Shown piece after piece: positions 30,730 through 39,894 of a stretch of 64,000 bases of DNA. The notes under the pieces were generated by a model. It was not told the DNA's origin, searched no databases, and worked only from the letters and a program-made list of their open reading frames with translations. This DNA is from Gracilibacillus halophilus YIM-C55.5 (GTDB lineage Bacteria; Bacillota; Bacilli; Bacillales; Amphibacillaceae): positions 56,836-120,835 of the forward strand of contig NZ_APML01000022.1 in NCBI RefSeq assembly GCF_000359605.1, in the 5' to 3' direction. The translations under genes and the position numbers were made by a program. How positions within the stretch are numbered: position 1 is the first letter of the stretch; each line of letters begins with the position of its first letter.

Positions 30730-30744
30730 AATTTTCTGACATTA
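30730..30744. promoter_or_regulatory. Candidate CodY box
   Basis: AATTTTCTGACATTA differs from the CodY consensus AATTTTCWGAAAATT at three positions. It lies between the ilvB leader and the divergent DUF6884 gene. CodY is known to repress ilv-leu operons in Bacillus. Three mismatches in AT-rich DNA can occur by chance. Nothing else was recognised in 30613-30896, apart from a possible TTGACT/TATTTT promoter at 30833-30861 for the rightward gene. Confidence 0.3.
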
Positions 30745-30896
30745 ATTTTATCGAGAACACAACGTAAGCGATACCATTGTTATCTTATTAAGGATTTGCG
30801 AAGTTTAAACTTTTTGTAAACTAAGTATTTGATTGACTATTGTTTGATTATCATATATTTTACAATGTATGAAAACAGTCAGAAAAGGTGAGAAAA

Positions 30897-31355
30897 ATGC
30901 ACACTTTATGCATTATACCGTGTGGACGGAAAAAAATTTGGGATAAATATTCCTATCAAGGGCCTACTGAAGCGAAAGATGCTTATATTGGTGTTTTGCA
31001 TCGTCTATGCCGTCAATATGTACGTATGCATGACCTTGATTGGGTGATTTTATCAGCAAAATATGGGTTGTTGTGCCCTGAAGACGTAGTATGGGGAAAT
31101 TATGATGTTTCGTTTCATGATAAGAAATCAAAAATTATACCAATGCACACGATGAAGCAACAAAAACAAGAGAAAAAGTTAGCCCGTTACAAAAATATTA
31201 TTGTGTTGGCTGGGAAAAAGTATCAACCGATTGTGAATGAACTTTTTTCCGAAGCACATAGGATTCAATATCCTCTGTTGGGAACGAAGGGAATCGGTGA
31301 CATGCAATCGAGATTAAAATCAGCTATTGAAACTGGACATGTGATTCACAAATAG
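30897..31355 (+). CDS. DUF6884 domain protein
   Basis: A 152-residue soluble protein. The N-terminus [14 protein letters not shown] and the later [16 protein letters not shown] are the two conserved patches of the DUF6884 group, which is distantly reminiscent of YaaA-type proteins. The central [16 protein letters not shown] is helical. ATG 30897 follows AAAAGGTGAG; GTG 30888 lies within that site. The biochemical role is not established. It is divergent from the ilv operon and is followed after 11 bases by an oxidoreductase gene, so the two may be one transcript. Confidence 0.7.
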   Translation: MHTLCIIPCGRKKIWDKYSYQGPTEAKDAYIGVLHRLCRQYVRMHDLDWVILSAKYGLLCPEDVVWGNYDVSFHDKKSKIIPMHTMKQQKQEKKLARYKNIIVLAGKKYQPIVNELFSEAHRIQYPLLGTKGIGDMQSRLKSAIETGHVIHK

Positions 31356-31366
31356 GAGGTTTTTAC

Positions 31367-32345
31367 ATGAAGGCTTATGTACTAAGAAGTGGAACATTAT
31401 CACAAGAACAAATGAAAGAACCAGTGATTCATAACAATCAAGTGAAAATTAAGATGAAAAGTGCTGGTTTGAATCATCGCGACTTGAAGATTCCAGAACG
31501 ATACACGAAAGAAGATCCATTGATTTTAGGTTCTGATGGGCTGGTGTGATACAAGAAATTGGGGAGGAAGTGACACGGTTTTCCGTTGGAGATGAGGTAA
31601 TCATAAATCCTAGTTTATATTGGTATGAAAAATCAGAAGCACCGCCGGCAAATTTTGAAATCCTTGGCATGCCTCATCACGGCACATTAGCAGAAAAAGT
31701 TGCGATTTCTGAAGATTTCGTCGAACCAAAACCTGCTCATTTTTCTTGGGAAGAAGCAGGAGTGTTTACACTCTCAGCTGTAACGGGTTATCGAGCATTA
31801 ATGACAAAAGCTCAAATCCAGTCAGACGATACATTATTCATCCTGGTGTAGGTGGGGGAGTAAATACACTCATTATTTTATTGGCAAAAGCAATCGGCGC
31901 GCGTGTGATAACGACATCACGTCATCAGTCAAAACTCACAAAAGCAACATCAATAGGGGCAGATCGTGTGTTACAAACGGATGCAGATTGGCAAAAAGAA
32001 TTAAACGGTGAAAAAATCGATGTTGTGATTGAAAGTGTAGGTGGAGCGACATTTAATCGTTCGCTCGATGTGTTAAAGAAAGGGGGAAGGATTGTTACAT
32101 TTGGTTCCTCAACGAATGATCAAATCACTTTTAATTTGCGGAGCTTCTTCTATGGTCAATATCATTTATATGGTTCGACGATGGGAAGTAGGGAAGAGTT
32201 ACATTCGTTATTGGACTTTGTGAATCAATATCGCATTCAACCGGTTCTTGATCAAACATTTACACTAGATGAAATGGAACATGCTTGGGCCCGCTTGCAA
32301 GAACAAGAGCAGTTTGGAAAGATTGCCATTCGTCTAGATAGCTAA
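31367..32345 (+). CDS. Zinc-independent alcohol dehydrogenase/quinone reductase (MDR family; two frameshifts)
   Basis: Read as three pieces: 31367-31549, 31546-31851 and the last part ending at 32345. One missing G in the GGG at 31538-31540 (DGAGV expected) and one missing C in ATCCTGG near 31842 (PGVGGGV expected) rejoin them into about 326 residues. The GroES-like start ([12 protein letters not shown]) is followed by the nucleotide loop [19 protein letters not shown] and ends with [16 protein letters not shown]. It resembles YogA-type NADPH oxidoreductases and probably acts on a quinone or aldehyde; the substrate is unknown. AGGAGG precedes ATG 31367. Confidence 0.8.
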
Positions 32346-32414
32346 AAAGCGCAATAACCTTTAAAGAAGGTGAAAAACACAAGAAGGCTGGATATAACTA
32401 ATTAGAAAGAACGA

Positions 32415-32464
32415 GAATCCGAACAATCTAAGAGAAATTGAAGCGATATTAATGTTCGGATTTT
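32415..32464. terminator. Inverted repeat between converging genes
   Basis: ATCCGAACA (32417-32425) pairs with TGTTCGGAT (32453-32461) around a 27-base loop, followed by TTTT on the plus strand. It lies between the MDR gene and spoVAE and may terminate both. Confidence 0.5.
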
Positions 32465-32522
32465 CCTTTCTACTTACTCTTTTGTCTATCAGAGAATTGT
32501 TATCTATCTATACAGTATATAA

Positions 32523-32876
32523 TTACTCTCCTTTCGGTTTAAAGAGGATAGCGCCAATCATTCCGAAAATAATAGCAGCTGATATACCAGAGCTTGTTAC
32601 TTCAAACATGCCGGTTACTACGCCGATTAACCCATGTTTTTCGGCTTCCTCTAAAGCCCCGTGAACGAGAGAATTACCAAAACTTGTGATAGGAACGGTA
32701 GCACCAGCTCCTGCAAAATCAATGAGTGGTTCGTATAGACCAAATCCATCTAATATTGCTCCGCCAACAACAAGTATACTTAATGTATGTCCTGGTGTAA
32801 GTTTTCCGACATCTAACAGTAATTGACCGACTACACAAATCAATCCACCTATGACAAATGACCAAACAAAAACCAT
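32523..32876 (-). CDS. spoVAE: Stage V sporulation protein AE (SpoVAEb type)
   Basis: A 117-residue inner-membrane protein of the SpoVA channel that moves dipicolinic acid into the developing spore and out at germination. Three or four hydrophobic spans; [14 protein letters not shown] is the family hallmark and is shared with SpoVAC. AGGTGAT precedes ATG 32876. Last gene of the operon, 20 bases after spoVAD. Confidence 0.93.
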   Translation of the reverse strand: MVFVWSFVIGGLICVVGQLLLDVGKLTPGHTLSILVVGGAILDGFGLYEPLIDFAGAGATVPITSFGNSLVHGALEEAEKHGLIGVVTGMFEVTSSGISAAIIFGMIGAILFKPKGE

Positions 32877-32896
32877 TGATGTATCACCTCATTCTC

Positions 32897-33904
32897 TTAA
32901 TCGTTATTTTCAATGGAGACGGCATGTGCAATGCACGGTATGGTTTCTTTTTGTTGCACCGTTAATGGTGATAACAAAGCACCTGTAGCAACAACTAAAA
33001 TTTTATTACACAACTTTTTGTTTAATTGTTGAATAAAATGTCCATATGTAACGACTGATGAACACGCAGTTCCACTTCCACCTGAGAAGACAGGTTGTGA
33101 TGGCTTGTAAATGATGAGTCCGCAATCCAGTAATTGATTTTCGCTCATTTGGTGATTTTGCTGGAGTAACATCTCATAACAAAGGTTTCGTCCAATTTTT
33201 CCTAAATCTCCTGTAATAATGAAGTCATAATAATCTGCTTGTACACCTCTTTCTAGAAGATGTGTGTTGATCGTGTCAAAAGCTGCGGGTGCCATGGCTC
33301 CTCCCATATTGAATGGATCGGTCATATCACGATCAATCACTTTTCCAACAGTAGCAGACGTTACTTTAGGACCATTTCCTTGTTTAGCAAGAAGAGCTAT
33401 ACCACTACCAGTAACGGTCCACTGTGAAGTCTCTGGCTTTTGGCTGCCGTATTCCGTCGGGTAACGGAATTGTCTCTCAGCCGCCGCATGATGACTAGCC
33501 GCTCCTGTTAATACATAATTTGCATTTGATTGGCTAAGAATCGATGCCGACAAAGCCAACCCTTCCATGGAGGTAGCGCAAGCATTAAACATACCGAGAA
33601 ACGGAATATCAAAATCACTAGCTGCAAAATTGGTTGGCGTTAATTGATTAATTAAGTCGCCATGAAGAAATACATTAATATCTTCAAAGGAAAGGTTTGC
33701 TTTTTCTGTGGCAATTTTACTCGCCTCATAAATTAAATGGCGGTGAGCTTGTTCAAATGTTTTTTCTTCCATCCATTGATCCGAGAAAAATAGGTCAAAA
33801 TCATCGGCTATATTCCCTTGGGCTTCAAATGGACCGCCTACAATTCCCGTTGATATTATAGCTGGAGGTTGTTCGAACATCCAAGTTTGTCTTCCTAACA
33901 GCAT
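32897..33904 (-). CDS. spoVAD: Stage V sporulation protein AD
   Basis: A 335-residue peripheral protein with a thiolase/ketoacyl-synthase-like fold that binds dipicolinic acid in the spore. Visible family segments are FNACATSMEGLALSASIL near 117, GAASHHAAAERQFRYPTEYG near 150 and DPFNMGGAMAPAAFDTI near 210. ATG 33904 shares a base with the spoVAC stop (TAATG) and has GGAGTGG before it. The frame could extend to TTG 33919, but the overlap start is better placed. Confidence 0.95.
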   Translation of the reverse strand: MLLGRQTWMFEQPPAIISTGIVGGPFEAQGNIADDFDLFFSDQWMEEKTFEQAHRHLIYEASKIATEKANLSFEDINVFLHGDLINQLTPTNFAASDFDIPFLGMFNACATSMEGLALSASILSQSNANYVLTGAASHHAAAERQFRYPTEYGSQKPETSQWTVTGSGIALLAKQGNGPKVTSATVGKVIDRDMTDPFNMGGAMAPAAFDTINTHLLERGVQADYYDFIITGDLGKIGRNLCYEMLLQQNHQMSENQLLDCGLIIYKPSQPVFSGGSGTACSSVVTYGHFIQQLNKKLCNKILVVATGALLSPLTVQQKETIPCIAHAVSIENND

Positions 33905-34359
33905 TACATTCCACTCCAATACGAAAATAGTGTTTTGATGAGCGCAATAACAAAAGCAGAAAAGACACCAAATAAAATGACAGAACCAGCTAACTTAAAC
34001 ATATTACCACCAACCCCTTGAACAAAGCCTTCGGTGCGATGCTCAATGGCTGCAGAAATGACAGCATTCCCAAATCCTGTTACCGGTACAGCTGTGCCTG
34101 CCCCTGCAAATTGTGCGATTCGATCATAGATACCAAAACCTGTTAATAACATCGTGATAAAAATTAATGTGGCAGTAGTTGGATTTCCTACCGTTTCTTC
34201 CGTGAAGTTAAAAAAATACATATAAGTAGTTGAAATGGCTTGACCGAAAACACAAATGAGTCCACCAATGATAAATGCTTTGATGCAGTTTTTTAATAGA
34301 GGCCGCTTTGGTTCGACAGATTGTTCATAATCTTTATAGTTTGATGACTGTTGACTCAA
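33904..34359 (-). CDS. spoVAC: Stage V sporulation protein AC
   Basis: A 151-residue inner-membrane channel component; SpoVAC is the mechanosensitive part of the dipicolinate release route. The hydrophilic N-terminus is followed by four spans, with AGAGTAVPVTGFGN between the second and third. The start is TTG 34359 after GGGAGTG. It is preceded by a YhcN-type lipoprotein gene 16 bases away. The four-gene set lacks spoVAA, AB and AF, which is the layout of accessory spoVA2-type operons. Confidence 0.93.
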   Translation of the reverse strand: MSQQSSNYKDYEQSVEPKRPLLKNCIKAFIIGGLICVFGQAISTTYMYFFNFTEETVGNPTTATLIFITMLLTGFGIYDRIAQFAGAGTAVPVTGFGNAVISAAIEHRTEGFVQGVGGNMFKLAGSVILFGVFSAFVIALIKTLFSYWSGM

Positions 34360-34375
34360 GATTTTTTCACTCCCG

Positions 34376-34843
34376 TCATGTTTTTTCTTTTTGTAATTTC
34401 TTTAGTTGTTTGAGCTTTTTTTTCAACTTGACTTTATCGGTTTCGTTGTTTTTTTGTAACTGATGAAGTTCCATATAAAATTTTTGGTCGGATGTGACTG
34501 TAATATCTTTCATTTGTAATGCTTTTTTTAACTTTTTTTCAACTTCTTTTTCGATCGTTTGCTCATTCAATTGTTGAAACGTATGGGCTTGAATGGCAAT
34601 AAATAATTGTTGTTCGATCGCCATGCCAATGTATGAATGAATACGATCATCGTCTTGCAAAATGGTATCAGCGGTCTTCGATAAGGGATCAGATGACTGA
34701 TAATCTTGATGGGTAATATTTGTTGATTGTGGTGAATGGTATTCGTTATTTTCATTGGATGATTCTTGATTTGAAGAACACCCTGTGATTAGTAAACATA
34801 AAAGACCAATGGATAAAATATAGTTTTTGAATCGGATCATCAT
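34376..34843 (-). CDS. YhcN/YlaJ-family sporulation lipoprotein
   Basis: About 155 residues from ATG 34843 (site AAAGGAAGAG). Signal peptide with lipobox LLITGC at about residues 15-20, then an Asn/Ser-rich linker, the YhcN-type domain (KTADTILQDDDRIHSYIGMA and IEKEVEKKLKKALQM), and a very basic Lys-rich tail. YhcN is an inner-membrane spore lipoprotein in B. subtilis. Its place as first gene of the spoVAC-AD-AE set matches operons in which a YhcN/YlaJ gene accompanies spoVA genes. Confidence 0.85.
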   Translation of the reverse strand: MMIRFKNYILSIGLLCLLITGCSSNQESSNENNEYHSPQSTNITHQDYQSSDPLSKTADTILQDDDRIHSYIGMAIEQQLFIAIQAHTFQQLNEQTIEKEVEKKLKKALQMKDITVTSDQKFYMELHQLQKNNETDKVKLKKKLKQLKKLQKEKT

Positions 34844-35051
34844 ATCTCTTCCTTTAATAAAATGTAGTGTTACTTTTATTATGTTGGTTGGAATAAAAAA
34901 AACTATACACAGTATTTTTTCATGTTTTATGGAAATAGGCATTATTGGAAGAAGATTTATTAAAATTGTTAAATTGTTGAAACTTTTTGGGTGTTTTATT
35001 CGTCAATTAGAGTAGAGATTAGACAAGGTTAGTGATTGGAGGAAGTGATAA

Positions 35052-35498
35052 ATGTGGAAAAAGATATGGCTGGTTTTACTATTTATCACTTTGATTGCGA
35101 TCGTTGTTTTCATTTACATACGTGGAGCTATTTCACCTACGTTAGCCAATACGGTGAATGTCGAAAAGGCCTATAAAGACTTTATCATTCACCTGCGTAT
35201 TGAGGGAACAGAAGATGGCTTTCAAGTGTTACGAGCGCTTGAATATACTGGTGATAAAAAGGTCAGTATATCTCATCGAACACCGTTAATAGAAGTGTCA
35301 GTAGGAAAGGATAACGGGACATTTACAGGTAACTTAATTACGAAAGAACTACAACCTTCTATCCGTTATTATGCACAAGAACCGTTAGCACTCGATTCAA
35401 AAGAAGTAGGTGAACATAAAGTATATATACATGCGCAATTTTTATTTCAAGGCGAGTGGCAAGACATAAAAACAACCAAAACGATTACATTTGAATAA
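35052..35498 (+). CDS. Membrane-anchored protein of unknown function (148 aa)
   Basis: One N-terminal membrane span (residues 4-25, WLVLLFITLIAIVVFIYI) followed by a beta-rich outside domain of about 115 residues with no Cys and no recognised motif (strands HLRIEGTEDGFQVL, KVSISHRTPLIEVSVG, KVYIHAQFLF). GGAGGAAGTG precedes ATG 35052. It stands alone, with a strong terminator 24 bases later. I do not recognise the family; it could be an immunoglobulin-like or YtkA-like extracellular domain. Confidence 0.65.
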   Translation: MWKKIWLVLLFITLIAIVVFIYIRGAISPTLANTVNVEKAYKDFIIHLRIEGTEDGFQVLRALEYTGDKKVSISHRTPLIEVSVGKDNGTFTGNLITKELQPSIRYYAQEPLALDSKEVGEHKVYIHAQFLFQGEWQDIKTTKTITFE

Positions 35499-35521
35499 AG
35501 TATAAACATATTCCAAACAAA

Positions 35522-35555
35522 AGGTAGTTATCTATTGGTCAAAAGATAACTACCT
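35522..35555. terminator. Bidirectional terminator
   Basis: AGGTAGTTATCT (35522-35533) and AGATAACTACCT (35544-35555) form a perfect 12-base stem. The minus strand continues TTTTGTTT. It serves the converging genes on both sides. Confidence 0.85.
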
Positions 35556-35564
35556 ATGTCTTCA

Positions 35565-36698
35565 TTAGTCATTCTGTTTCTTGTAATCAATAATTTTTAT
35601 TTGTCCATTTTCTTTGGCGATTTGCAATTGATACTTGCGAGTTTCCTCTGTTTCCTTATAATCTTCATCACGGATTGTTGCTTTGACTTGAACATTTACC
35701 GTCACTTCTTGATTTTCAATCGGATGTAACTTTACACGATCCACCGTGATTTTTATTATTGACTTGAATGTTTGCCGAAAGGACGTATAATCCATACTTT
35801 CTTGTTTTGCGCTGCCAAGCAAAGTATAGGCATTGATATAATCACGAATCGATATACTCTCAAAAAAATATTTCGAAATATATTTCGCATTTTCAGTAAA
35901 TGCTTCTTTATCAAACGATTGATTGGCTAGATTTGGGTAGGATAAATCCTTGTCTTTCGCAGATTCAACCCAGTTAGTTATTTGATCATTGACGCGAAAC
36001 ATCGGAATGCTAAAGCCAATATCAGTATCTTCTACTCCTGCTGCGTTAATACCAATGACTTCACCTGTTTCACGTAATATCAGCGGTCCACCGCTGTTCC
36101 CGTGAGTGATATCAGCTGAAATTTGATAGGCTTGTTCATAATCATAATTATTAATTGAAAAAGAACGTTCTGTACCAACAATTAATCCTAAAGAGACAGC
36201 ATTTTGATAGCCGATCGGACTCCCAACTGCTAAAATTTCATCACCAATTTCAGCTTCATAATCCGGATTATAAGTTAAAGGTTTAATGTTTTGTAATTCT
36301 GGTACGCGAATGAGGGCGATATCGTCTGTCATTTCGTGGTTAATAATAGCTGCCGGAAATGTACGTGTATTCGATAGCTTAACGACTACACGTTCAGCAT
36401 CTTCAATGACGTGTGCATTCGTAACAATATCACCTCGATGATTAATAACAAATCCTGCTCCACTTTTGGTACGCGCTTCATTACTAGCTTCAATTTGAAC
36501 GACAGCTTTTTGTGCTTGATGAATGATTTCCTTTAAACTTTGATCACCATTTTGGCTGTCGATTGATGATACGAGTGTATTCTCTGCTTCTAATGGCTCA
36601 TGCTTCCAAGAGTGAATAACATAAAATATGATAGATGTTATAGCTAGAACGGAAACCATGATGATTAAAATTTTCCGTCTTGTTGAACGTATTTGCAT
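35565..36698 (-). CDS. Membrane-anchored trypsin-like serine protease (S1C/HtrA-like)
   Basis: 377 residues from ATG 36698 (GGAGG site). Membrane anchor at about 10-30, then a chymotrypsin-fold domain with the full triad: His in VTNAHVIED, Asp in MTDDIALIRV, and Ser in THGNSGGPL. No PDZ domain is visible; instead the C-terminal 120 residues form an NTF2-like unit (ISIRDYINAYTLLGSAKQES). It differs in this from HtrA/DegP. It is in an operon with the zinc-ribbon protein upstream (14 bases), which suggests a shared envelope-stress or sensing role. Confidence 0.85.
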   Translation of the reverse strand: MQIRSTRRKILIIMVSVLAITSIIFYVIHSWKHEPLEAENTLVSSIDSQNGDQSLKEIIHQAQKAVVQIEASNEARTKSGAGFVINHRGDIVTNAHVIEDAERVVVKLSNTRTFPAAIINHEMTDDIALIRVPELQNIKPLTYNPDYEAEIGDEILAVGSPIGYQNAVSLGLIVGTERSFSINNYDYEQAYQISADITHGNSGGPLILRETGEVIGINAAGVEDTDIGFSIPMFRVNDQITNWVESAKDKDLSYPNLANQSFDKEAFTENAKYISKYFFESISIRDYINAYTLLGSAKQESMDYTSFRQTFKSIIKITVDRVKLHPIENQEVTVNVQVKATIRDEDYKETEETRKYQLQIAKENGQIKIIDYKKQND

Positions 36699-36712
36699 AT
36701 AATGGCCTCCTA

Positions 36713-37873
36713 TTAATCGTTTAAGAACCATGTGATTTCATCAGTTGCTATCTCATAAGTCTTATCTTCTTCTGCCACATTTGAATGTGTGAATTCAATT
36801 TGACCCACTTCATTCGGATAAAGGGTTTCTGGGTAAACATAGACTTCATGTTGAAGAAGCTCGTTATCTCCGCCATCTTTTATCGTGTATTGAACTAAAA
36901 TGGAATGGATCGGGACGCTTGCAACACTTTTTAATTCACCCGTTACCTTTAGATCGTTTTTATCTTGTTTTATGTCTAAATTCAGCAATTCAACGGCATC
37001 ATTTTGATTAACCTCTTTTTCTTCCTCGAATTTCGTAAGAGCTTGTTCAATTCGTTGCTCTCGAGCAGTTTCAAATGCCACTTTTTCTTTATTAATTGTC
37101 GTTTCTAAATTTTTTAATTGTTCTGACTCACCTAAGATCGTTAAACTGTCTTCTACGACTGTTAAAGCTTGAGAAAATTGATTTTCTTCTAACAAATTTG
37201 TTGCTTTCTTCGTCGTCATAGATATCAGTTTTTCTTCTGTTTTTTGCTTTAAATTCTCGGTTTGCTTATTATTAATGGATTCCAATTGATATAGAATAGC
37301 TTTCAATGTATCAGTTGTTGGCTCATCATCTAATTTAGTCGTTAGTTGCTGGATTAATGTTTCATCTTCTTTGACTTGAAGTTCTTGCTGTAATTGCTCA
37401 ACTAGTTGGCCAGTATAACTCTCTAATTTTGACTCAATTTGATGGATGATCGAGAGCGACTCATTATATTGCTTTTGTTCATTTAATGCGTTGATATTGG
37501 CTATTTCTTCTTGATATGTGATGGCTTTTTCTAAAAATTGTGATACTTGTTGGGCCACAGGAAAGTTCTTTTTTTTGTTCAAAGCTTGATCTGTAAGTTG
37601 TTTCGCTTGCTCATAATCTCCAATTAATGCCATCTCTTCAGCTTGTTTGAATTTAGCTAATGCCTTCTGCTCCTGATATGACAAAAAGAAATGCGCAGAA
37701 AGTACGGATATGATGCCAATTAAAATAAGAGTCATTGGGAGAATGAGCTTTTTCCATGATCTCTTTTCAACATAAGCTCGATTTTCCAAATTTTCTGGTA
37801 ATGATTCACCACAGGTTACACAAAAATTTTCCGTTTGTTCGACTTGATTTCCGCAATATGGGCAATAATACAA
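36713..37873 (-). CDS. Zinc-ribbon membrane protein with long coiled-coil domain
   Basis: 386 residues. An N-terminal zinc ribbon (CPYCG at 4-8, CVTCG at 18-22) lies in the cytoplasm. A single span (about 43-65) is followed by some 200 residues of helical, Gln/Glu/Lys-rich coiled coil containing tetratricopeptide-like stretches (EEMALIGDYEQAKQLTDQAL), and a final beta domain. TTG 37873 is the start, after AAGGTGGTG. The architecture recalls TcaA/YvbJ-type proteins. Its partner downstream is a membrane-bound serine protease. Function unknown. Confidence 0.75.
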   Translation of the reverse strand: MYYCPYCGNQVEQTENFCVTCGESLPENLENRAYVEKRSWKKLILPMTLILIGIISVLSAHFFLSYQEQKALAKFKQAEEMALIGDYEQAKQLTDQALNKKKNFPVAQQVSQFLEKAITYQEEIANINALNEQKQYNESLSIIHQIESKLESYTGQLVEQLQQELQVKEDETLIQQLTTKLDDEPTTDTLKAILYQLESINNKQTENLKQKTEEKLISMTTKKATNLLEENQFSQALTVVEDSLTILGESEQLKNLETTINKEKVAFETAREQRIEQALTKFEEEKEVNQNDAVELLNLDIKQDKNDLKVTGELKSVASVPIHSILVQYTIKDGGDNELLQHEVYVYPETLYPNEVGQIEFTHSNVAEEDKTYEIATDEITWFLND

Positions 37874-37994
37874 TGTAGCACCACCTTTTGATGATCATGA
37901 TTAAAATTTATACGGGTACGATTTTCTATCCATTATTGTCAAATTGTTATCTTACGGTATAATAGTAGTAAATCTCCAAAAACGAGGTGTAAAT

Positions 37995-38072
37995 ATGAGT
38001 GCGATTTTAGGCATTTTATGTTTTGTTATATTAATCGGTTGTATCGGTTATAGCATTTTTGACCGTGTATAA
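37995..38072 (+). CDS. 25-residue single-span membrane peptide
   Basis: AACGAGGTG lies 6 bases before ATG 37995. The peptide begins MSAILGILCFVILIGC and ends FDRV, i.e. one hydrophobic helix with a charged tail. A hairpin follows 20 bases after the stop. Such short transmembrane peptides are common in Bacillus but this one is not known to me. Confidence 0.45.
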   Translation: MSAILGILCFVILIGCIGYSIFDRV

Positions 38073-38091
38073 TGTACACAAATACTTATCA

Positions 38092-38125
38092 ATGATTAGT
38101 GGAGAGGGTTTTCTCTACTAATCAT
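38092..38125. terminator. Hairpin downstream of the short peptide gene
   Basis: ATGATTAGT (38092-38100) pairs with ACTAATCAT (38117-38125), extended by GAGA/TCTC. No T-run follows, so termination would be weak. The next 270 bases to the Spo0E-like gene hold no clear gene; a 34-codon frame from ATG 38330 lacks a good ribosome site. Confidence 0.5.
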
Positions 38126-38402
38126 CACTTCATTCCACCATCAACAATAATCTGTCGTAACCATTCAAGAATCTAATGTTTTTCGTTCGTCAATATGGCC
38201 TTCCTACTTACTACTATATCAAACTATAAAACAAGATGCTTGTTATTTTCTCTTCTATAATTTATATTCTATTACATATATTTGTATATTTACATAGTTA
38301 TGTTAAAATTCCAATAGAGAAGTAAAAGAATGATAGAACTTGTAATATTGGGGATTAACGCTGAAATAGAAGTAAATGGATGTAGAATGGGGGTAACTCG
38401 GT

Positions 38403-38587
38403 GTGACGTTCTATTCGATGGAATTGATAAATAAAATAGAGAAATTGCGGAGAGAAATGGCCGATGTTGCCCTTAAAAAGGGGATCACCAGCCAGAGTCT
38501 CTGATGATCAGCCAGCAACTAGATGAATTATTAAATCATTATGAAGAATATAAACGAGTTGAATCCAGTACGCTTGATAAACCGTAA
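38403..38587 (+). CDS. Spo0E-like aspartyl-phosphate phosphatase (frameshifted)
   Basis: Spo0E-family proteins remove phosphate from Spo0A and so delay sporulation. The frame from GTG 38403 (or ATG 38418) encodes INKIEKLRREMADVALKKG and stops after GITSQSL. Restoring one G in CCAGAG near 38494 gives TSQESLMISQQLDELLNHY, including the SQxLD signature of the family, and a total of 61 residues, the normal size. A GGGGGT site lies upstream. It overlaps a shared terminator with patA. If the deletion is genuine the phosphatase is lost, which would favour sporulation. Confidence 0.7.
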
Positions 38588-38624
38588 AGTAGAAAGGGGA
38601 AACCTTCTGCTTTACGGTTTTTTT
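38579..38624. terminator. Bidirectional terminator shared by the spo0E-like gene and patA
   Basis: AAACCGTAAAG (38579-38589) pairs with CTTTACGGTTT (38610-38620), followed by T on the plus strand and by TTTC on the minus side. Both stop codons lie in the stem, TAA at 38585-38587 on the plus strand and at 38614-38612 on the minus strand. Confidence 0.9.
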
Positions 38625-39766
38625 AAAAAGGTTTCCATTCGATTCAATCCCTCAGCTAAAGTATCTAAATGATAAGCATAGGATAAACGTAAAAACCCTT
38701 CGCCATATGCAGAAAATGCACTACCAGGTACTAAGGCGACTTTAGCTTGTTTGACTAGGTCAATAGCAATGCTAAATGAATCTTGTTGTAGATGACGGAC
38801 ATCAATGAAGTAATAAAAAGCCCCATCTGGTAGATAACTCGCTAGATTCAGTTCTTGTAATTTTTGATAAACGAAATCTCTTCGTTTTTGGTAAGCATCA
38901 CGCATAGGATGAGCATCGTTTTTCCCGGTTGTTAATGCTTCATATGCAGCTTGTTGACTAATTGAACTAGCACATGAAACGTTGTATTGATGGACCTTTA
39001 GCATATGTTTTTGGAGCCAATGAGGTGCGAGTATATACCCAACTCGAAACCCAGTCATCGCATGTGATTTAGACACGCCATTAATAATAATTGTTTGATC
39101 TCGAATGATGTCAAACTGACCAATAGAATGATGGGATTGCGTATAAACGAGTTCACTATAAATCTCATCAGCAATCATAAACAGGCGATGTTTGTAAATG
39201 AGATGTGCAATGTCTCCTAATTCCTTTTTCGTTAATGAAGCCCCAGTTGGATTGGAAGGGTAAGGAATTAACACGCATTTTGTGTTTTCAGTAATGGCCT
39301 GTTCAATTAATTCGGCAGTAAGTTTAAACTGATGTTCTCTTGTATCCACATGTATAGGGGTTGCTCCTGATAAGCGGATTAAAGGCTCGTATCCAGGATA
39401 TACAGGCCCTGGAATAATGACTTCATCTCCTGGGCTTAAGATTGTACGTAGTGTTACATCCAGTGCTTGTGAAGCTCCAACCGTAACAATTACTTCATTA
39501 GTAGGTTCAAATGAAACGTGATATTTTTCGCGGTAAAAATGGGCGATGGCTTCTCTTAACGGCAGTATTCCTGCGTTATGTGTATAACTCGTTTTATTTT
39601 GCGTTATAGCAGCTTTGGTACTGTCTTTGATATGATCTGGAGTAGGAAAGTCGGGCTGACCAATCGTTAATGAAAGTACATCTTTTTCATCAGTCACCAT
39701 ATTGAAAAATTGGCGTATGCCTGAGATTTGTAGCTGTTTTACTTGCGGATTAATTCGGTGTTCCAA
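38612..39766 (-). CDS. patA: Class I/II aminotransferase PatA
   Basis: A PLP-dependent enzyme, 384 residues. B. subtilis PatA provides the N-acetyl-diaminopimelate aminotransferase step of the acetylated lysine route; dapH and dapL for that route are 3-5 kb away here. The PLP lysine lies in SKSHAMTGFRVGY near 232, and PYPSNPTGASL with ADEIYSELVY forms the ring-binding region. The gene runs tail to tail with the spo0E-like gene and shares its terminator. Confidence 0.88.
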   Translation of the reverse strand: MEHRINPQVKQLQISGIRQFFNMVTDEKDVLSLTIGQPDFPTPDHIKDSTKAAITQNKTSYTHNAGILPLREAIAHFYREKYHVSFEPTNEVIVTVGASQALDVTLRTILSPGDEVIIPGPVYPGYEPLIRLSGATPIHVDTREHQFKLTAELIEQAITENTKCVLIPYPSNPTGASLTKKELGDIAHLIYKHRLFMIADEIYSELVYTQSHHSIGQFDIIRDQTIIINGVSKSHAMTGFRVGYILAPHWLQKHMLKVHQYNVSCASSISQQAAYEALTTGKNDAHPMRDAYQKRRDFVYQKLQELNLASYLPDGAFYYFIDVRHLQQDSFSIAIDLVKQAKVALVPGSAFSAYGEGFLRLSYAYHLDTLAEGLNRMETFLKKP

Positions 39767-39894
39767 AATTGCTCCTCCTCGGATGAATATGAATTATAGA
39801 TCGATGTATTTCTGGCAAGAATATAGTTATATCGATAAATATAGCCATATTCTATCATAATAAGGTGAACAAGAACAAAAAAGGAGGAAGCTTT

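Noticed and set aside
38330..38434. 34-codon frame overlapping the start of the spo0E-like gene
   Set aside because: ATG 38330 has no good ribosome site and the frame runs into a better-supported gene in another frame.
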